Shown: positions 44,804 to 54,384 of the stretch, one piece after another | Numbering within the stretch: position 1 is the first letter of the stretch | How the letters are laid out: each line of letters opens with the position of its first letter | Source: Streptomyces sp. CB01201 | GTDB lineage: Bacteria; Actinomycetota; Actinomycetes; Streptomycetales; Streptomycetaceae | DNA: 64,000 nucleotides | Assembly: GCF_002803085.1 (NCBI RefSeq) | Contig: NZ_NNBJ01000018.1 | Span: forward strand, 98,695 to 162,694 | Direction of reading: 5' to 3' | Translations under genes and position numbers: made by a program | Notes under the pieces: generated by a model | What the model was told of the DNA's origin: nothing | Seen by the model: the letters and a program-made list of their open reading frames with translations, nothing else | The model's database searches: none

Positions 44804-45283
44804 CAGTTCGCGCAGTTCCCCGCGCCCCTGAGGGGGTCACGCCTCAGCAGAGCCGACGGCCCCGCCGGCTGCTTCCGCATGTCGTTGATCAAGTGCGGGC
44901 CGCCGGTGGCTGATCGCGCAGTTCCCCGCGCCCCTCAGGGGCTGCACCCCAGCAGAGCCGCCAACCCCGCCAAGCCCCGCCAGGGGCGCGAGGAACTGCG
45001 CGACCGGCCCGACAACGACCCGCAGCCGAAACACAACCCCTCAAGGGGCGCGGGGAACTGCGCGAACGGCCCAACACGGCCCGCAGCCGAAACACAACCC
45101 ATTGAGGGGCGCGAGGAACTGCGCGAACAGCCCCGCACGACCCGCAGCCGAAACACAACCCATTGAGGGGCGCGAGGAACTGCGCGAACAGCCCCGCACG
45201 ACCCGCAGCCGAAACACAACCCCTCAAGGGGCGCGGGGAACTGCGCAATCCGCCCAGGACGGCCCGCACCCCCACCCGACGGG
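44804..45283. repeat. Five 61-bp tandem repeats plus inverted copies
   Basis: The block with AGGGGCGCGAGGAACTGCG and CCGCAGCCGAAACACAACCC recurs with an exact 61-base period, at 44980, 45041, 45102, 45163 and 45224 (position of the same base in each copy). Two copies of the core in the opposite orientation lie at about 44810 and 44917. The core is the same as at 229-490 and 6938-7020. The region sits between the convergent 3' ends of the polymerase and TetR genes and holds no gene. Spacers equal the repeat unit, so this is not a CRISPR array. Confidence 0.9.
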
Positions 45284-45910
45284 CTACGCCCGCAGCGCTG
45301 CCACCGCGGACTTGGCCAGATCGTCGAGGTAGCCCTTCGGCAGCGCGCCCTTGACCACGACGAGCCGCCAGTAGAGGGGGCCGACGATCAGGTCGAGGGC
45401 CCGGTCGGGGTCCGCGCCCGGCGGCAGCTCACCCCGCTCGACGGCCTCGCGGACGACCACCGCGGCCACCCCCTGCTGCCCGTCGAGCAGCGCCGCCTTG
45501 ATCGCCTCGGCGATCTCCGGGTGGCGTACCGACTCCACCAGCAGGTCGGGGATGACCTGCGAGGCGATCGGGTGGCGCAGGGCGAGCGAGGCGACGGCGA
45601 GCAGCGCGCGGATGTCTCCGTACAGGGATCCGGTGTGCGGCACCGGAAGGCCCTGTTCCGCGAAGGCCGACACCAGGTCCAGGACCAGGCTGAGCTTCGA
45701 CTTCCAGCGCCGGTACACCGCCGTCTTGCCCACGCCCGCGCGACGCGCGATGCCCTCGATGGACATCCGGGCGAACCCGACCGCCGCGAGCTCCTCGAAG
45801 ACGGCCGCCCGAATGGCGTCCGTCACGTCCTCGCGCAGTACGGCCGCACCGGCGGGGGCGCGACGCGGCTGCGGGCGCTTCGTGGGCGTCTGCGGGTCGG
45901 TCTTGGTCAT
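45284..45910 (-). CDS. TetR-family transcriptional regulator
   Basis: This 208-residue repressor has its helix-turn-helix at about residues 33-78 (MSIEGIARRAGVGKTAVYRRWKSK in outline) and a C-terminal ligand domain of the TetR_C_11-like type. It is divergent from the teichoic-acid exporter genes, with 147 bases between the starts. Three copies of a ten-base direct repeat lie there, so it may control tagGH or itself. The ligand is unknown. Confidence 0.85.
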   Translation of the reverse strand: MTKTDPQTPTKRPQPRRAPAGAAVLREDVTDAIRAAVFEELAAVGFARMSIEGIARRAGVGKTAVYRRWKSKLSLVLDLVSAFAEQGLPVPHTGSLYGDIRALLAVASLALRHPIASQVIPDLLVESVRHPEIAEAIKAALLDGQQGVAAVVVREAVERGELPPGADPDRALDLIVGPLYWRLVVVKGALPKGYLDDLAKSAVAALRA

Positions 45911-45923
45911 GCCTTGAGCATAG

Positions 45924-45982
45924 CGTTACGACGACACGGTTGCGTTGCGACGTAGAGGCGCCCTAGTCTCGCCGTAGCGACG
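45924..45982. promoter_or_regulatory. Three direct repeats CGTTRCGACG between tetR and tagG
   Basis: CGTTACGACG (45924-45933), CGTTGCGACG (45943-45952) and CGTAGCGACG (45973-45982) lie between the divergent starts, 19 and 30 bases apart. They may be operator half-sites for the TetR protein. No full palindrome is seen. Confidence 0.35.
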
Positions 45983-46057
45983 ATACGGGTCCGTCCCGTC
46001 GCAAGTGATCCCCCGCCCCGGGAAGCCTCCCGGGATCCCCCGGCGAAAGCGACCGCA

Positions 46058-47029
46058 GTGAGCCAGACCGCACCCGCGCGCGAGACCGCGGCACCCCCGG
46101 CCCCGTCGGGCTGCATTCCGACGCAGTCCGGCCGACACCCCGGCACCCCGGACACCGGCGACCAGGCCCTGGGCCCGGCCGAGCTGGCCGCCAAGTACGG
46201 CCTGAAGGTGAGCGGCGCGCGCCCCACGCTGCCGGAGTACGTGAGCCAGCTGTGGGCCCGGCGCCACTTCATCACCGCGTTCGCCACCGCCAAGCTGACC
46301 GCGCAGTACAGCGAGGCCAAGCTGGGACAGATCTGGCAGCTGATGACGCCGCTCCTGAACGCGGCGGTGTACTACTTCATCTTCGGCATCCTGATGGGCA
46401 ACAAGAGCAGTACGCCCGACTACATCCCGTGGCTGGTCACGGGCGTGTTCATCTGGACCTTCACGGCCAACTCGATCATGGCGGGCACCCGCGCGATCAC
46501 CGGCAACATCGGTCTGGTGCGGGCGCTGCACTTCCCGCGCGCCTCCCTGCCCGTCTCGCTCGCCCTCCAGCAGCTCCAGCAGCTGCTGTTCTCGCTGGCC
46601 GCGCTCGCCATCATCATCATGTGCTTCGGCCAGCTGCCCGGCGTCTCGTGGCTGCTCCTGATCCCGGCGCTCGTCCTCCAGTCGATGTTCAACACGGGCC
46701 TGTCCCTGGTGATGGCCCGCATCACCGCGAAGACCCCGGACATCGCACAGGTGATGCCGTTCGTCCTGCGCACCTGGATGTACATGTCCGGCGTGATGTG
46801 GAACCTGGGCCCGCAGCTCAAGAAGATGAACCCCCTGGTGGGCCAGCTGCTCGGACTCAACCCGGCCGCGGTCTACATCGACCTGGTCCGCTTCGCGATG
46901 ATCCGCAGCTTCCACGCGAACAAGCTGCCCCCGCACGTGTGGGCCGTGGCCGGCGGCTGGGCCGTCGTCGCGCTGGCCCTGGGCTTCATGTACTTCTGGA
47001 AGGCAGAGGAGCAGTACGGACGTGGCTGA
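46058..47029 (+). CDS. tagG: Teichoic-acid type ABC exporter permease
   Basis: This 323-residue ABC-2 type membrane protein has six membrane segments and the family strings YSEAKLGQIWQLMTPLLNAAVYYFIFG in outline and VRALHFPRASLPVS. It should flip the finished teichoic acid or similar glycopolymer to the outside. An N-terminal cytoplasmic region of about 60 residues is rich in Pro and Ala. The start is GTG at 46058. The gene overlaps tagH by eight bases. The nearby TagF-type polymerase supports teichoic acid as cargo, though O-antigen-like glycans use related exporters. Confidence 0.85.
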   Translation: MSQTAPARETAAPPAPSGCIPTQSGRHPGTPDTGDQALGPAELAAKYGLKVSGARPTLPEYVSQLWARRHFITAFATAKLTAQYSEAKLGQIWQLMTPLLNAAVYYFIFGILMGNKSSTPDYIPWLVTGVFIWTFTANSIMAGTRAITGNIGLVRALHFPRASLPVSLALQQLQQLLFSLAALAIIIMCFGQLPGVSWLLLIPALVLQSMFNTGLSLVMARITAKTPDIAQVMPFVLRTWMYMSGVMWNLGPQLKKMNPLVGQLLGLNPAAVYIDLVRFAMIRSFHANKLPPHVWAVAGGWAVVALALGFMYFWKAEEQYGRG

Positions 47030-47849
47030 GACCCAGATCCTGACCCCGGCCCTGGAAGACGGGCGCCCCGAGGACGAGGTCGTCCTCGGCGAACCGACCG
47101 TCATCGCCGACGACGTGCACATCATCTACAAGGTCCACGGGACCGGATCCAAGGGCAAGGGCGGAGCCACCGCCGCGCTCAACCGGATCGTCTCGCGCAA
47201 GGAGACCCCCGGCATGCGCGAGGTGCACGCCGTCAAGGGCGTCACCTTCGTGGCCCGCAGGGGCGAGGCCATCGGCCTCATCGGCTCCAACGGCTCGGGC
47301 AAGTCGACGCTGCTCAAGGCGGTCGCCGGCCTCCTCCCGACCGCCCGGGGCAAGATCTACACCCAGGGCCAGCCGTCGCTGCTCGGCGTGAACGCGGCCC
47401 TGATGAACGACCTGACCGGCGAGCGCAATGTGACCCTCGGCGGGCTCGCCATGGGCATGACCCGCGAGGAGGTGCGCGAGCGCTACGACGACATCGTCGA
47501 CTTCTCCGGGATCAACGAGAAGGACGACTTCATCTCGCTGCCGATGCGCACGTACTCCTCCGGCATGAGCGCCCGGCTGCGCTTCTCGATCGCGGCCGCC
47601 AAGAACCACGACGTGCTGCTCATCGACGAGGCCCTGGCCACCGGTGACGCCCGGTTCCAGCGCCGCAGCCAGGAGCGCATCAACGAGCTGCGCAAGGAGG
47701 CGGGCACGGTCTTCCTGGTCAGCCACAGCAACGCCTCGATCAGGGAGACCTGCGAGCGCACCCTCTGGCTGGAGTCGGGAACCCTGCGCATGGACGGCCC
47801 GACGGACGAGGTGCTCGCCGAGTACGAGCGCTTCACGAAGAAGAAGTAG
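47022..47849 (+). CDS. tagH: Teichoic-acid type ABC exporter ATPase
   Basis: This 275-residue ATPase drives the TagG-like permease. Walker A is GSNGSGKST, the signature YSSGMSAR and Walker B DVLLIDEALATGD, the set typical of polysaccharide exporters. It lacks the long C-terminal extension of Bacillus TagH. An insert near residues 38-62 (GTGSKGKGGATAALNR) separates the first strands, as in other actinobacterial members. The start is GTG at 47022, inside the end of tagG. Confidence 0.88.
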   Translation: MAETQILTPALEDGRPEDEVVLGEPTVIADDVHIIYKVHGTGSKGKGGATAALNRIVSRKETPGMREVHAVKGVTFVARRGEAIGLIGSNGSGKSTLLKAVAGLLPTARGKIYTQGQPSLLGVNAALMNDLTGERNVTLGGLAMGMTREEVRERYDDIVDFSGINEKDDFISLPMRTYSSGMSARLRFSIAAAKNHDVLLIDEALATGDARFQRRSQERINELRKEAGTVFLVSHSNASIRETCERTLWLESGTLRMDGPTDEVLAEYERFTKKK

Positions 47850-48026
47850 CCGACCGGACCCGGCGGACCCGCACGGTGCGGGGCATCCCCACGAAGCCCC
47901 GCACCCGCGCCGCCCCCTCGCGGCGCCCCGCACCCTCCGGCCACCCCACCTCGGCGCCCCGCACCACCCGCCACCCCCTCGCGGCGCCGCGCAGAATCAG
48001 GACAAACCGCGCATAAACTTCGCGCG

Positions 48027-49331
48027 ATGACGCCCTCTCAGATGCCCCCGCCGCCCTCCCGGGTCCGCATCCCGGCCCCCGCGCCCGCGCCCGACCCGGG
48101 CGCCTTCGGCCGCCGCACCCGGTATGCCGCGCTCGCCGTGAGCTGGCTCGCCACCCGCGCCCTGATGCTCCACCTCCTGGTCGGCGACAGCCTCGGCGTC
48201 GGCGGGGTGAGCGGCGAGGTGTCCGTCCTCTACCGGCGCTGGTACGAGCAGCTCGGCACGGGCTCGTTCCCCTTCGGCGACCCCACCTGGCAGTACCCGC
48301 CGGGCGCGGGCGCGCTGCTGCTCGTCCCCTCGCTCTTCCCCTTCCTCACCTTCTTCCAGGCCTTCACCGCCATCACCCTCGGCTGCGACGCGCTGATCGC
48401 CCGTGCCCTGCTGCGCGCCGGCGCGCGCCCCGGCGGCAGCGAGGCCGGGGCGTGGCTGTGGGTGGGCGGCCTCCCGCTGCTCCTGCACGTCCCGTACGGG
48501 CGCTATGACGTCCAGGTCACCGCCCTCGCGGTGGGCGCCCTGCTCACCCTGCGCCGCAGGCCGGTCCTCGGCGGCGCACTCGCGGGCCTGGGCGCCCTGG
48601 TCAAGGTGTGGCCGCTGCTCACCCTGATCGGCGCCCCGCCCGGCCGCGCCACCCGCCGGGCCGGGCTCGGCGCGCTCGCCTCGGTGGCCGCCCTGCTCGC
48701 CGTGCTCGCGCTGGCCTTCGACCACACCCTGGACTTCGCGCGCCAGCAGGGCAGCCGGGGCCTCCAGATCGAATCCCTGGGCGGCACCGCGTACCAGCTC
48801 GCCCATCTCGTCACGGGCCACCCGGGCCGGGTCGTCTACCGGTACGGAGCCATGGAGTTCAGCGGTCGCCATGTGTCCGCGCTGGCCACCGCCAGCCTCG
48901 CCCTGACCGGACTCGCCCTCTGCTGGCTGGTGCTCTGGCGGGTGCGCGCCCGGCGCTGGACGGTGGCGGTGCCGCTGGACGCGGCGCTGTGCGCGGTGCT
49001 GCTGTTCACGGTGACCAGCCGGGTGATCAGTCCCCAGTACCTGGTCTGGCTGCTCGGCCTGGCCGCCGTCTGCCTCACCTCGCGCCAGACCAGTCAGCGT
49101 CCGGTGGCCCAACTCCTGCTCCCGGCAGCCGCGTTGAGCGCACTGGCCTTCCCCTGCCTGTACGAGGACGTCATCGCGGGCAGTGTCCTGGGCACCGCGG
49201 TCATGGCCGCGCGCAACACCCTGCTGGTGGCAGCGGCCCTGGTCTCCTGCCGCCGGTTGTGGGCCTCGACCGTCACCGCGTCCACGACCACGGTGGCCAC
49301 CGCCGGACGCGCGGAACCCCGCACCCCCTGA
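48027..49331 (+). CDS. Polytopic membrane glycosyltransferase, GT87/DUF2029 type
   Basis: This 434-residue protein has about nine or ten membrane segments. A first outer loop contains YRRWYEQLGTGSFPFGDPTWQYPPGA, read here only in outline. The acidic and YPPG features there resemble polyprenol-phosphate-sugar dependent transferases of the GT87 group, such as mycobacterial mannosyltransferases. It could add mannose or arabinose-type residues to envelope glycans on the outer face. It follows tagH by 177 bases. Its stop codon lies in the loop of a 17-base-pair hairpin shared with the GDH gene. Confidence 0.72.
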   Translation: MTPSQMPPPPSRVRIPAPAPAPDPGAFGRRTRYAALAVSWLATRALMLHLLVGDSLGVGGVSGEVSVLYRRWYEQLGTGSFPFGDPTWQYPPGAGALLLVPSLFPFLTFFQAFTAITLGCDALIARALLRAGARPGGSEAGAWLWVGGLPLLLHVPYGRYDVQVTALAVGALLTLRRRPVLGGALAGLGALVKVWPLLTLIGAPPGRATRRAGLGALASVAALLAVLALAFDHTLDFARQQGSRGLQIESLGGTAYQLAHLVTGHPGRVVYRYGAMEFSGRHVSALATASLALTGLALCWLVLWRVRARRWTVAVPLDAALCAVLLFTVTSRVISPQYLVWLLGLAAVCLTSRQTSQRPVAQLLLPAAALSALAFPCLYEDVIAGSVLGTAVMAARNTLLVAAALVSCRRLWASTVTASTTTVATAGRAEPRTP

Positions 49332-49348
49332 GGGGTGCGGGGTTCCGC
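49311..49348. terminator. 17-bp perfect hairpin overlapping a stop codon
   Basis: Perfect arms GCGGAACCCCGCACCCC (49311-49327) and its complement (49332-49348) enclose the four bases CTGA. The TGA of the membrane glycosyltransferase is in that loop. It lies 41 bases beyond the GDH stop on the other strand, so it can serve both. Confidence 0.8.
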
Positions 49349-49389
49349 CGGGTTCGGCGTCCGACCGCCGGGGCGGCCGGGCCGGCGCC

Positions 49390-52300
49390 TCAGACGTGCG
49401 TGCGCAGCAGCGTCCGCATGGTCCGCATCGCGACCGACAGGTTCGCGAGGTCGAACGCGTCGGAGGACTGGATCTCCTCCAGGGTCGAGCGGGCCCGGCC
49501 CAGGATCGCCGCGTTCTTCTCCTCCCACTCCTTGAAGCGCTGCTCCGGGGACGTGGTGCCGTTGCCCACGGACAGCACGTCCTGGGTCAGCCCCGCGTGC
49601 GCCGCGAACAGGTCCTCGCGGATCGCGGCCCGCGCCATCGACTGCCAGCGGTCGGCCCGCGGCAGCTCGATGATGCGGTCGAGGAGCTGGGTGATCCGCA
49701 GCCGGTCGGCCAGGTCGTAGTAGACCTCGGCGACCTGGAGCGGCTCCTTGCCGGTGCGGCCGGCGATGGCCACGATGTCGAGCGCCGGGAAGGCCGAGGA
49801 GAACCCGGCGACCCGCCGCGCGAGCTCCTCGGGCACACCCGCCTCGGTCAGCTCGTCCAGGATTCCCTGGTGCCATTCCAGGTCCGCGCCGCTCAGCAGG
49901 TCGGTCAGCGCGTCCCAGACCTGGGCCACCCCGGCCGAGAAGTCCTCGATCGTCTCGGCCATCTGGAGGGGCTGCGGCCGGTTGTTGAGCAGCCAGCGCG
50001 TACCGCGCTCGACCAGGCGGCGCGAGTGCAGCCGGATACGGGTCTGGACCTCGGCGTCGACCTTGTTGTCGAGCGCCTCCACGGCGTCCCACACCGTGTT
50101 CACGCCGAAGATTTCGCGGGCCGCGACATGCGCCCGCACGATCTCCTCAAGCGAGGCCCCGGTCTCCTCGCGGAGCCGGTGCAGGAAGGTCGAACCACCG
50201 ATGTTGACGGTGTCGTTGACCAGCACCGTGGTGATGATCTCGCGGCGCAGCGCGTGCCCGTCGACCGCCTCGGTGAACTTCTCCCGCAACTGCTGCGGGA
50301 AGTAGGCGTGCAGCAGCTTGGCCAGGTACGGGGCGTCCGGCAGGTCCGTGTGGATCAGCTCTTCCGCCACCGTGATCTTGGTGTACGCGAGCAGCACGGC
50401 GAGCTCGGGCTGGCTGAGCCCCTTGCCGCTGTTGAGCAGTTCGCGGATCTGGCGGTCGTTGGGCAGGAACTCCAGGGCCCGGTCGAGGTGTCCGTCGCGG
50501 CCCAGTCGGCGCATGAAGCGCTGGTGGGCGTGGAGCAGCGAGGGCGACTGGGCGACCGCGTTGGCCAGCGCCACGTTCTGCGCGTAGTTGTTGCGCAGCA
50601 CCAGGTGGCCGACCTCGTCGGTCATCGCGGCGAGGATCTTGTTGCGCTGCTTGACGGTCATGTCGCCTTCCGCGACCAGGCCGTTGAGCAGGATCTTGAT
50701 GTTCACCTCGTGGTCGGAGGTGTCGACGCCCGCACTGTTGTCGATGGCGTCGGTGTTGATCTTGCCGCCCTCGCCCTCGGGCCCGCCCCTGCGGCTGAAC
50801 TCGATCCGGCCGAGCTGGGTCAGACCCAGGTTGCCGCCCTCGCCGACGACCTTGACCCGCAGGTCCTCGCCGTTGACGCGGATCGCGTCGTTGGCCTTGT
50901 CGCCGACCTCCGCGTCGGACTCCGTGGAGGACTTCACGTACGTGCCGATGCCGCCGTTCCACAGCAGGTCGACCGGCGCCTTGAGGATGGCCTGCATCAG
51001 GTCGGCCGGGGTCAGCTTGGTGACGCCGGCCGGGATGCCGAGGGCCTCGCGGACCTGCGTGTTCAGTGGGATCGACTTCGCGGTGCGGGGGTGGATGCCA
51101 CCGCCGGCCGAGAGCAGTTCCTTGTTGTAGTCGGCCCAGCTGGAGCGCGGCAGGTCGAACAGCCGGCGGCGCTCGGCGAAGGAGGCGGCCGCGTCCGGCT
51201 TCGGGTCGATGAAGATGTGCCGGTGGTCGAAGGCGGCGACCAGGCGGATGTGCTCGGAGAGCAGCATGCCGTTGCCGAACACGTCGCCCGACATGTCACC
51301 GACGCCGACGACCGTGAAGTCCTCGGTCTGGCTGTCGTGGCCCAGCTCGCGGAAGTGCCGCTTGACGGACTCCCAGGCGCCGCGGGCCGTGATGCCCATG
51401 CCCTTGTGGTCGTATCCGGCGGAGCCGCCGGAGGCGAAGGCGTCGCCGAGCCAGAAGTTGTAGCTGATCGCCACGTCGTTGGCGATGTCCGAGAACGTCG
51501 CGGTGCCCTTGTCGGCGGCGACCACCAGATAGGTGTCGTCCTCGTCGTGCCGGACCACGTCGGCCGGCGGGACGACCTCGCCCGCGACCAGGTTGTCGGT
51601 GATGTCGAGCAGCGCCGAGATGAACGTCTTGTAGCTCGCGATGCCCTCGGCGAGCCAGGCGTCCCGGTCCACCGAAGGGTCGGGCAGCTGCTTGGCGACG
51701 AAGCCGCCCTTGGCGCCGACCGGCACGATGACGGTGTTCTTCACCATCTGCGCCTTGACCAGGCCGAGGATCTCGGTACGGAAGTCCTCACGCCGGTCGG
51801 ACCAGCGCAGACCGCCGCGGGCGACCTTGCCGAAGCGCAGGTGGACGCCCTCGACGCGCGGCGAGTACACCCAGATCTCGAACTGCGGGCGGGGCGCCGG
51901 GAGATCGGGCATCGCCTGCGGGTCGAACTTCATGGAGACGTACGCGTGCGGGTTGCCCTCCGCGTTCTTCTGCCAGTAGTTGGTCCGCAGCGTCGCCTTG
52001 ATGACGGTGAGGAAGGAGCGCAGGATGCGGTCCTCGTCCAGGCTCGCCACCTGGTCGAGGGCGCCGTCGAGCTCTTCGAGGATCCCGTCGATGAGCTCGG
52101 TGCCGGCCTTCTGGCGGTCCGGCGAGAGCCGCGCCTCGAAGAGCGAGACCAGCAGCCGCGTGGTGTGGACGTTGTCGCGGAGGGTGTCCTCCATGTAGTC
52201 CTGGCTGAAGGTGGAGCCGGCCTGGCGCAGGTACTTGGCGTAGGCCCGGAGCACCATCGCCTGGCGCCAGTTGAGCCCGGCGCGCAGCACCAGCGAGTTG

Positions 52301-54384
52301 AAGCCGTCGTTCTCGGCGGCGCCGGTCCACGTCGCGGCGAAGGCCTCCTGGAAGCGCCCGCGCGCGTCGTCGGCCAGGTAGTCGCCGTTGCCGTTGGTCT
52401 TCTTCGGCATGCGCAGGCCGAAGTCGTAGATCCAGGCGTGCGTACGGTCCGCGCAGCGCAGCTCGTAGGGGCGCTCGTCGGTGACCTCGACGCCCAGGCG
52501 CTGGAGCACCGGCAGGACCGCCGAGAGGGAGACCTGCTCGCCGATCCGGTAGATCTTGAAGCGGCGCTCGCCGGGGGCCGCGCCGACCGGCTCGTACAGC
52601 GAGAGCGCGAAGTCCCGCCGTCCGTGCGTGAGTTGCTCCAGGTGCACGAGGTCGGCGACCGCGGCACGCGGGGAGTGGTCGGCCTTGTAGCCCTCGGGGA
52701 AGGCGTGGCCGTAGCGGCGCAGCAGCTCGGCGGCGCGCTCCTCGCCGCACTCGGCGTTCAGCGCGTCGGAGAAGCCGTCGGCCCAGGAGCGGGCGGCCTC
52801 GACCAGGCGGGCCTCGATGCGGTCGGAGTCGGCGTCGGTGAGCTCGGTGAGCTCGGTGCCGGCCGGGACGCGCACCACGAAGTGCAGCCGGGACAGGATG
52901 GACTCGGTGTTCCAGGCCGTGAAGTCGACGCTGGTGCCGCCCAGTTCCTCCTTGAGGATGTCGATCAGACGCAGCCGTACGCCCGTGGTGTAGCGGTCGC
53001 GCGGCAGGTAGATCAGCGCCGAGTAGTAGCGGCCGTACTCGTCCTGGCGCAGGTACAGGCGCAGCCGGCGCCGCTCCTGGAGGTACAGGACGGAGGTGAC
53101 GATGGAGCGCAGCTGGTCGGCGGGGGTCTGGAACAGCTCGTCGCGCGGGTAGGTCTCCATGATCTGGAGCAGGTCGCGGCCGTCGTGGCTGTTGGGCGAG
53201 AACCCGGCGCCCTTGAGGACCTCCTCCACCTTGCGGCGCACGACCGGCACCCGGCGCACGGACTCGGTGTAGGCGGCCGAGGAGAACAGGCCGAGGAAGC
53301 GGCGCTCGCCGACCACGTTGCCCTGCTCGTCGAACTTCTTCACGCCGACGTAGTCGAGGTAGGAGGGCCGGTGCACGGTGGAGCGGCTGTTGGCCTTGGT
53401 CAGCACCAGGAGCTTGTGCTCGCGGGCCTTGGCGCGGGCGTCGGCGGGCAGCCGGCTGAAGGACGGGGAGACGGGGTGGCCGTCGTCCTCCTCGCCGTGC
53501 TGCGGGTCGGAGCGCAGGATGCCGAGACCGGTGCCGGGGACGGCGGACAGCGAGTCGTCGTCGGTGAGCTGGTACTCGCGGTAGCCGAGGAAGGTGAAGT
53601 GGTCGGTGGAGAGCCAGCGCAGCAGCTCACGGGCCTCGTCGACCTCCGACTCGACCAGGTCGCCGGCCTTCGGCTCCTTGGGCAGTTCGTCGGCGATGCG
53701 CAGCGCGGCGTCGCGCATCTTCTCCCAGTCCTCGACGGCTTCGCGCACATCGGACAGGACGCGCAGCAGATCGGCGGTGATCTGCTTGAGGTCGGCGCGG
53801 TCGGTCTCGCGGTCGATCTCGACGTGGATCCAGGACTCGGTGAGCGCGTCGTGCGGCAGCTCGGCGGTCTGGGCGCCGGTGTCGAGCACCTCGATGAGCT
53901 TGCCCGTCAGATCGCGGCGGACGATCACCTGCGGGTGGATCACCACATGGATGCCGCGGTTCTGCCGGGACAGCTCGTTGGTGACCGAGTCGACCAGGAA
54001 GGGCATGTCGTCGGTGACGACCTCGACGACGGAGTGGCTGCACGTCCAGCCGTTCTCCTCCACGGTCGGGGTGTGCACCCGGACGTTGGCGGTGCCCTGC
54101 GGCCGGTTCTCCGCGAGGCGGTAGTGGGAGAGCGCTGCGCCGAAGACGTCGACCGGGTCGCGGTCGGCCAGGTCCTCGGGTGCGGTGTGCAGGTAGTAGC
54201 GCTGGAGGTACCCGAGGAGGACGCCCTGGTCGGGACCTTCCTCGCTCGTGGCCCCAGTCGTGGCCGCCCGGTCGGTCCTGGGGGTGTCCCCCAGGCCTCC
54301 GGGCCCCCCGGCCGGGCTGTTCTCAGCTACCCGGGCCGCCCGTGCGAGCAGCTCGGCCTTGGCTTCGTCCAGCTTGGTCTGCAT
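49390..54384 (-). CDS. gdhB: NAD-specific glutamate dehydrogenase, large 180-kDa class
   Basis: This 1664-residue enzyme converts glutamate to 2-oxoglutarate and ammonia with NAD, feeding amino-acid carbon to the TCA cycle. It belongs to the very long class first studied in Streptomyces clavuligerus. About 700 N-terminal residues carry ACT-like regulatory regions. The catalytic core follows with KVARGGLRWSDR and VIVPVGAKGGFVAKQLP. The Rossmann region with GVGDMSGDVFGNGML comes next, and a long helical C-terminal part. Near the N-terminus the stretch AGGPGGLGDTP comes from a small palindromic DNA element that keeps the frame. A GlnR-like site lies about 30-45 bases before the start. The ATG at 54384 begins MQTKLDEAKAELL. 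Confidence 0.95.
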   Translation of the reverse strand: MQTKLDEAKAELLARAARVAENSPAGGPGGLGDTPRTDRAATTGATSEEGPDQGVLLGYLQRYYLHTAPEDLADRDPVDVFGAALSHYRLAENRPQGTANVRVHTPTVEENGWTCSHSVVEVVTDDMPFLVDSVTNELSRQNRGIHVVIHPQVIVRRDLTGKLIEVLDTGAQTAELPHDALTESWIHVEIDRETDRADLKQITADLLRVLSDVREAVEDWEKMRDAALRIADELPKEPKAGDLVESEVDEARELLRWLSTDHFTFLGYREYQLTDDDSLSAVPGTGLGILRSDPQHGEEDDGHPVSPSFSRLPADARAKAREHKLLVLTKANSRSTVHRPSYLDYVGVKKFDEQGNVVGERRFLGLFSSAAYTESVRRVPVVRRKVEEVLKGAGFSPNSHDGRDLLQIMETYPRDELFQTPADQLRSIVTSVLYLQERRRLRLYLRQDEYGRYYSALIYLPRDRYTTGVRLRLIDILKEELGGTSVDFTAWNTESILSRLHFVVRVPAGTELTELTDADSDRIEARLVEAARSWADGFSDALNAECGEERAAELLRRYGHAFPEGYKADHSPRAAVADLVHLEQLTHGRRDFALSLYEPVGAAPGERRFKIYRIGEQVSLSAVLPVLQRLGVEVTDERPYELRCADRTHAWIYDFGLRMPKKTNGNGDYLADDARGRFQEAFAATWTGAAENDGFNSLVLRAGLNWRQAMVLRAYAKYLRQAGSTFSQDYMEDTLRDNVHTTRLLVSLFEARLSPDRQKAGTELIDGILEELDGALDQVASLDEDRILRSFLTVIKATLRTNYWQKNAEGNPHAYVSMKFDPQAMPDLPAPRPQFEIWVYSPRVEGVHLRFGKVARGGLRWSDRREDFRTEILGLVKAQMVKNTVIVPVGAKGGFVAKQLPDPSVDRDAWLAEGIASYKTFISALLDITDNLVAGEVVPPADVVRHDEDDTYLVVAADKGTATFSDIANDVAISYNFWLGDAFASGGSAGYDHKGMGITARGAWESVKRHFRELGHDSQTEDFTVVGVGDMSGDVFGNGMLLSEHIRLVAAFDHRHIFIDPKPDAAASFAERRRLFDLPRSSWADYNKELLSAGGGIHPRTAKSIPLNTQVREALGIPAGVTKLTPADLMQAILKAPVDLLWNGGIGTYVKSSTESDAEVGDKANDAIRVNGEDLRVKVVGEGGNLGLTQLGRIEFSRRGGPEGEGGKINTDAIDNSAGVDTSDHEVNIKILLNGLVAEGDMTVKQRNKILAAMTDEVGHLVLRNNYAQNVALANAVAQSPSLLHAHQRFMRRLGRDGHLDRALEFLPNDRQIRELLNSGKGLSQPELAVLLAYTKITVAEELIHTDLPDAPYLAKLLHAYFPQQLREKFTEAVDGHALRREIITTVLVNDTVNIGGSTFLHRLREETGASLEEIVRAHVAAREIFGVNTVWDAVEALDNKVDAEVQTRIRLHSRRLVERGTRWLLNNRPQPLQMAETIEDFSAGVAQVWDALTDLLSGADLEWHQGILDELTEAGVPEELARRVAGFSSAFPALDIVAIAGRTGKEPLQVAEVYYDLADRLRITQLLDRIIELPRADRWQSMARAAIREDLFAAHAGLTQDVLSVGNGTTSPEQRFKEWEEKNAAILGRARSTLEEIQSSDAFDLANLSVAMRTMRTLLRTHV
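54277..54295. repeat. Palindromic mini-element inside gdhB
   Basis: CCTGGGGG and CCCCCAGG form perfect eight-base arms around TGT within codons 30-37 or so of gdhB. The neighbouring CCTCCGGGCCCCCCGGCCGGG is also self-complementary. The insert is in frame and low in complexity, as if an element landed in a tolerant linker. Confidence 0.55.

Noticed and set aside
44804..45283. Possible CRISPR array
   Set aside because: The whole 61-base unit is repeated, including what would be spacers, and no cas genes are near.
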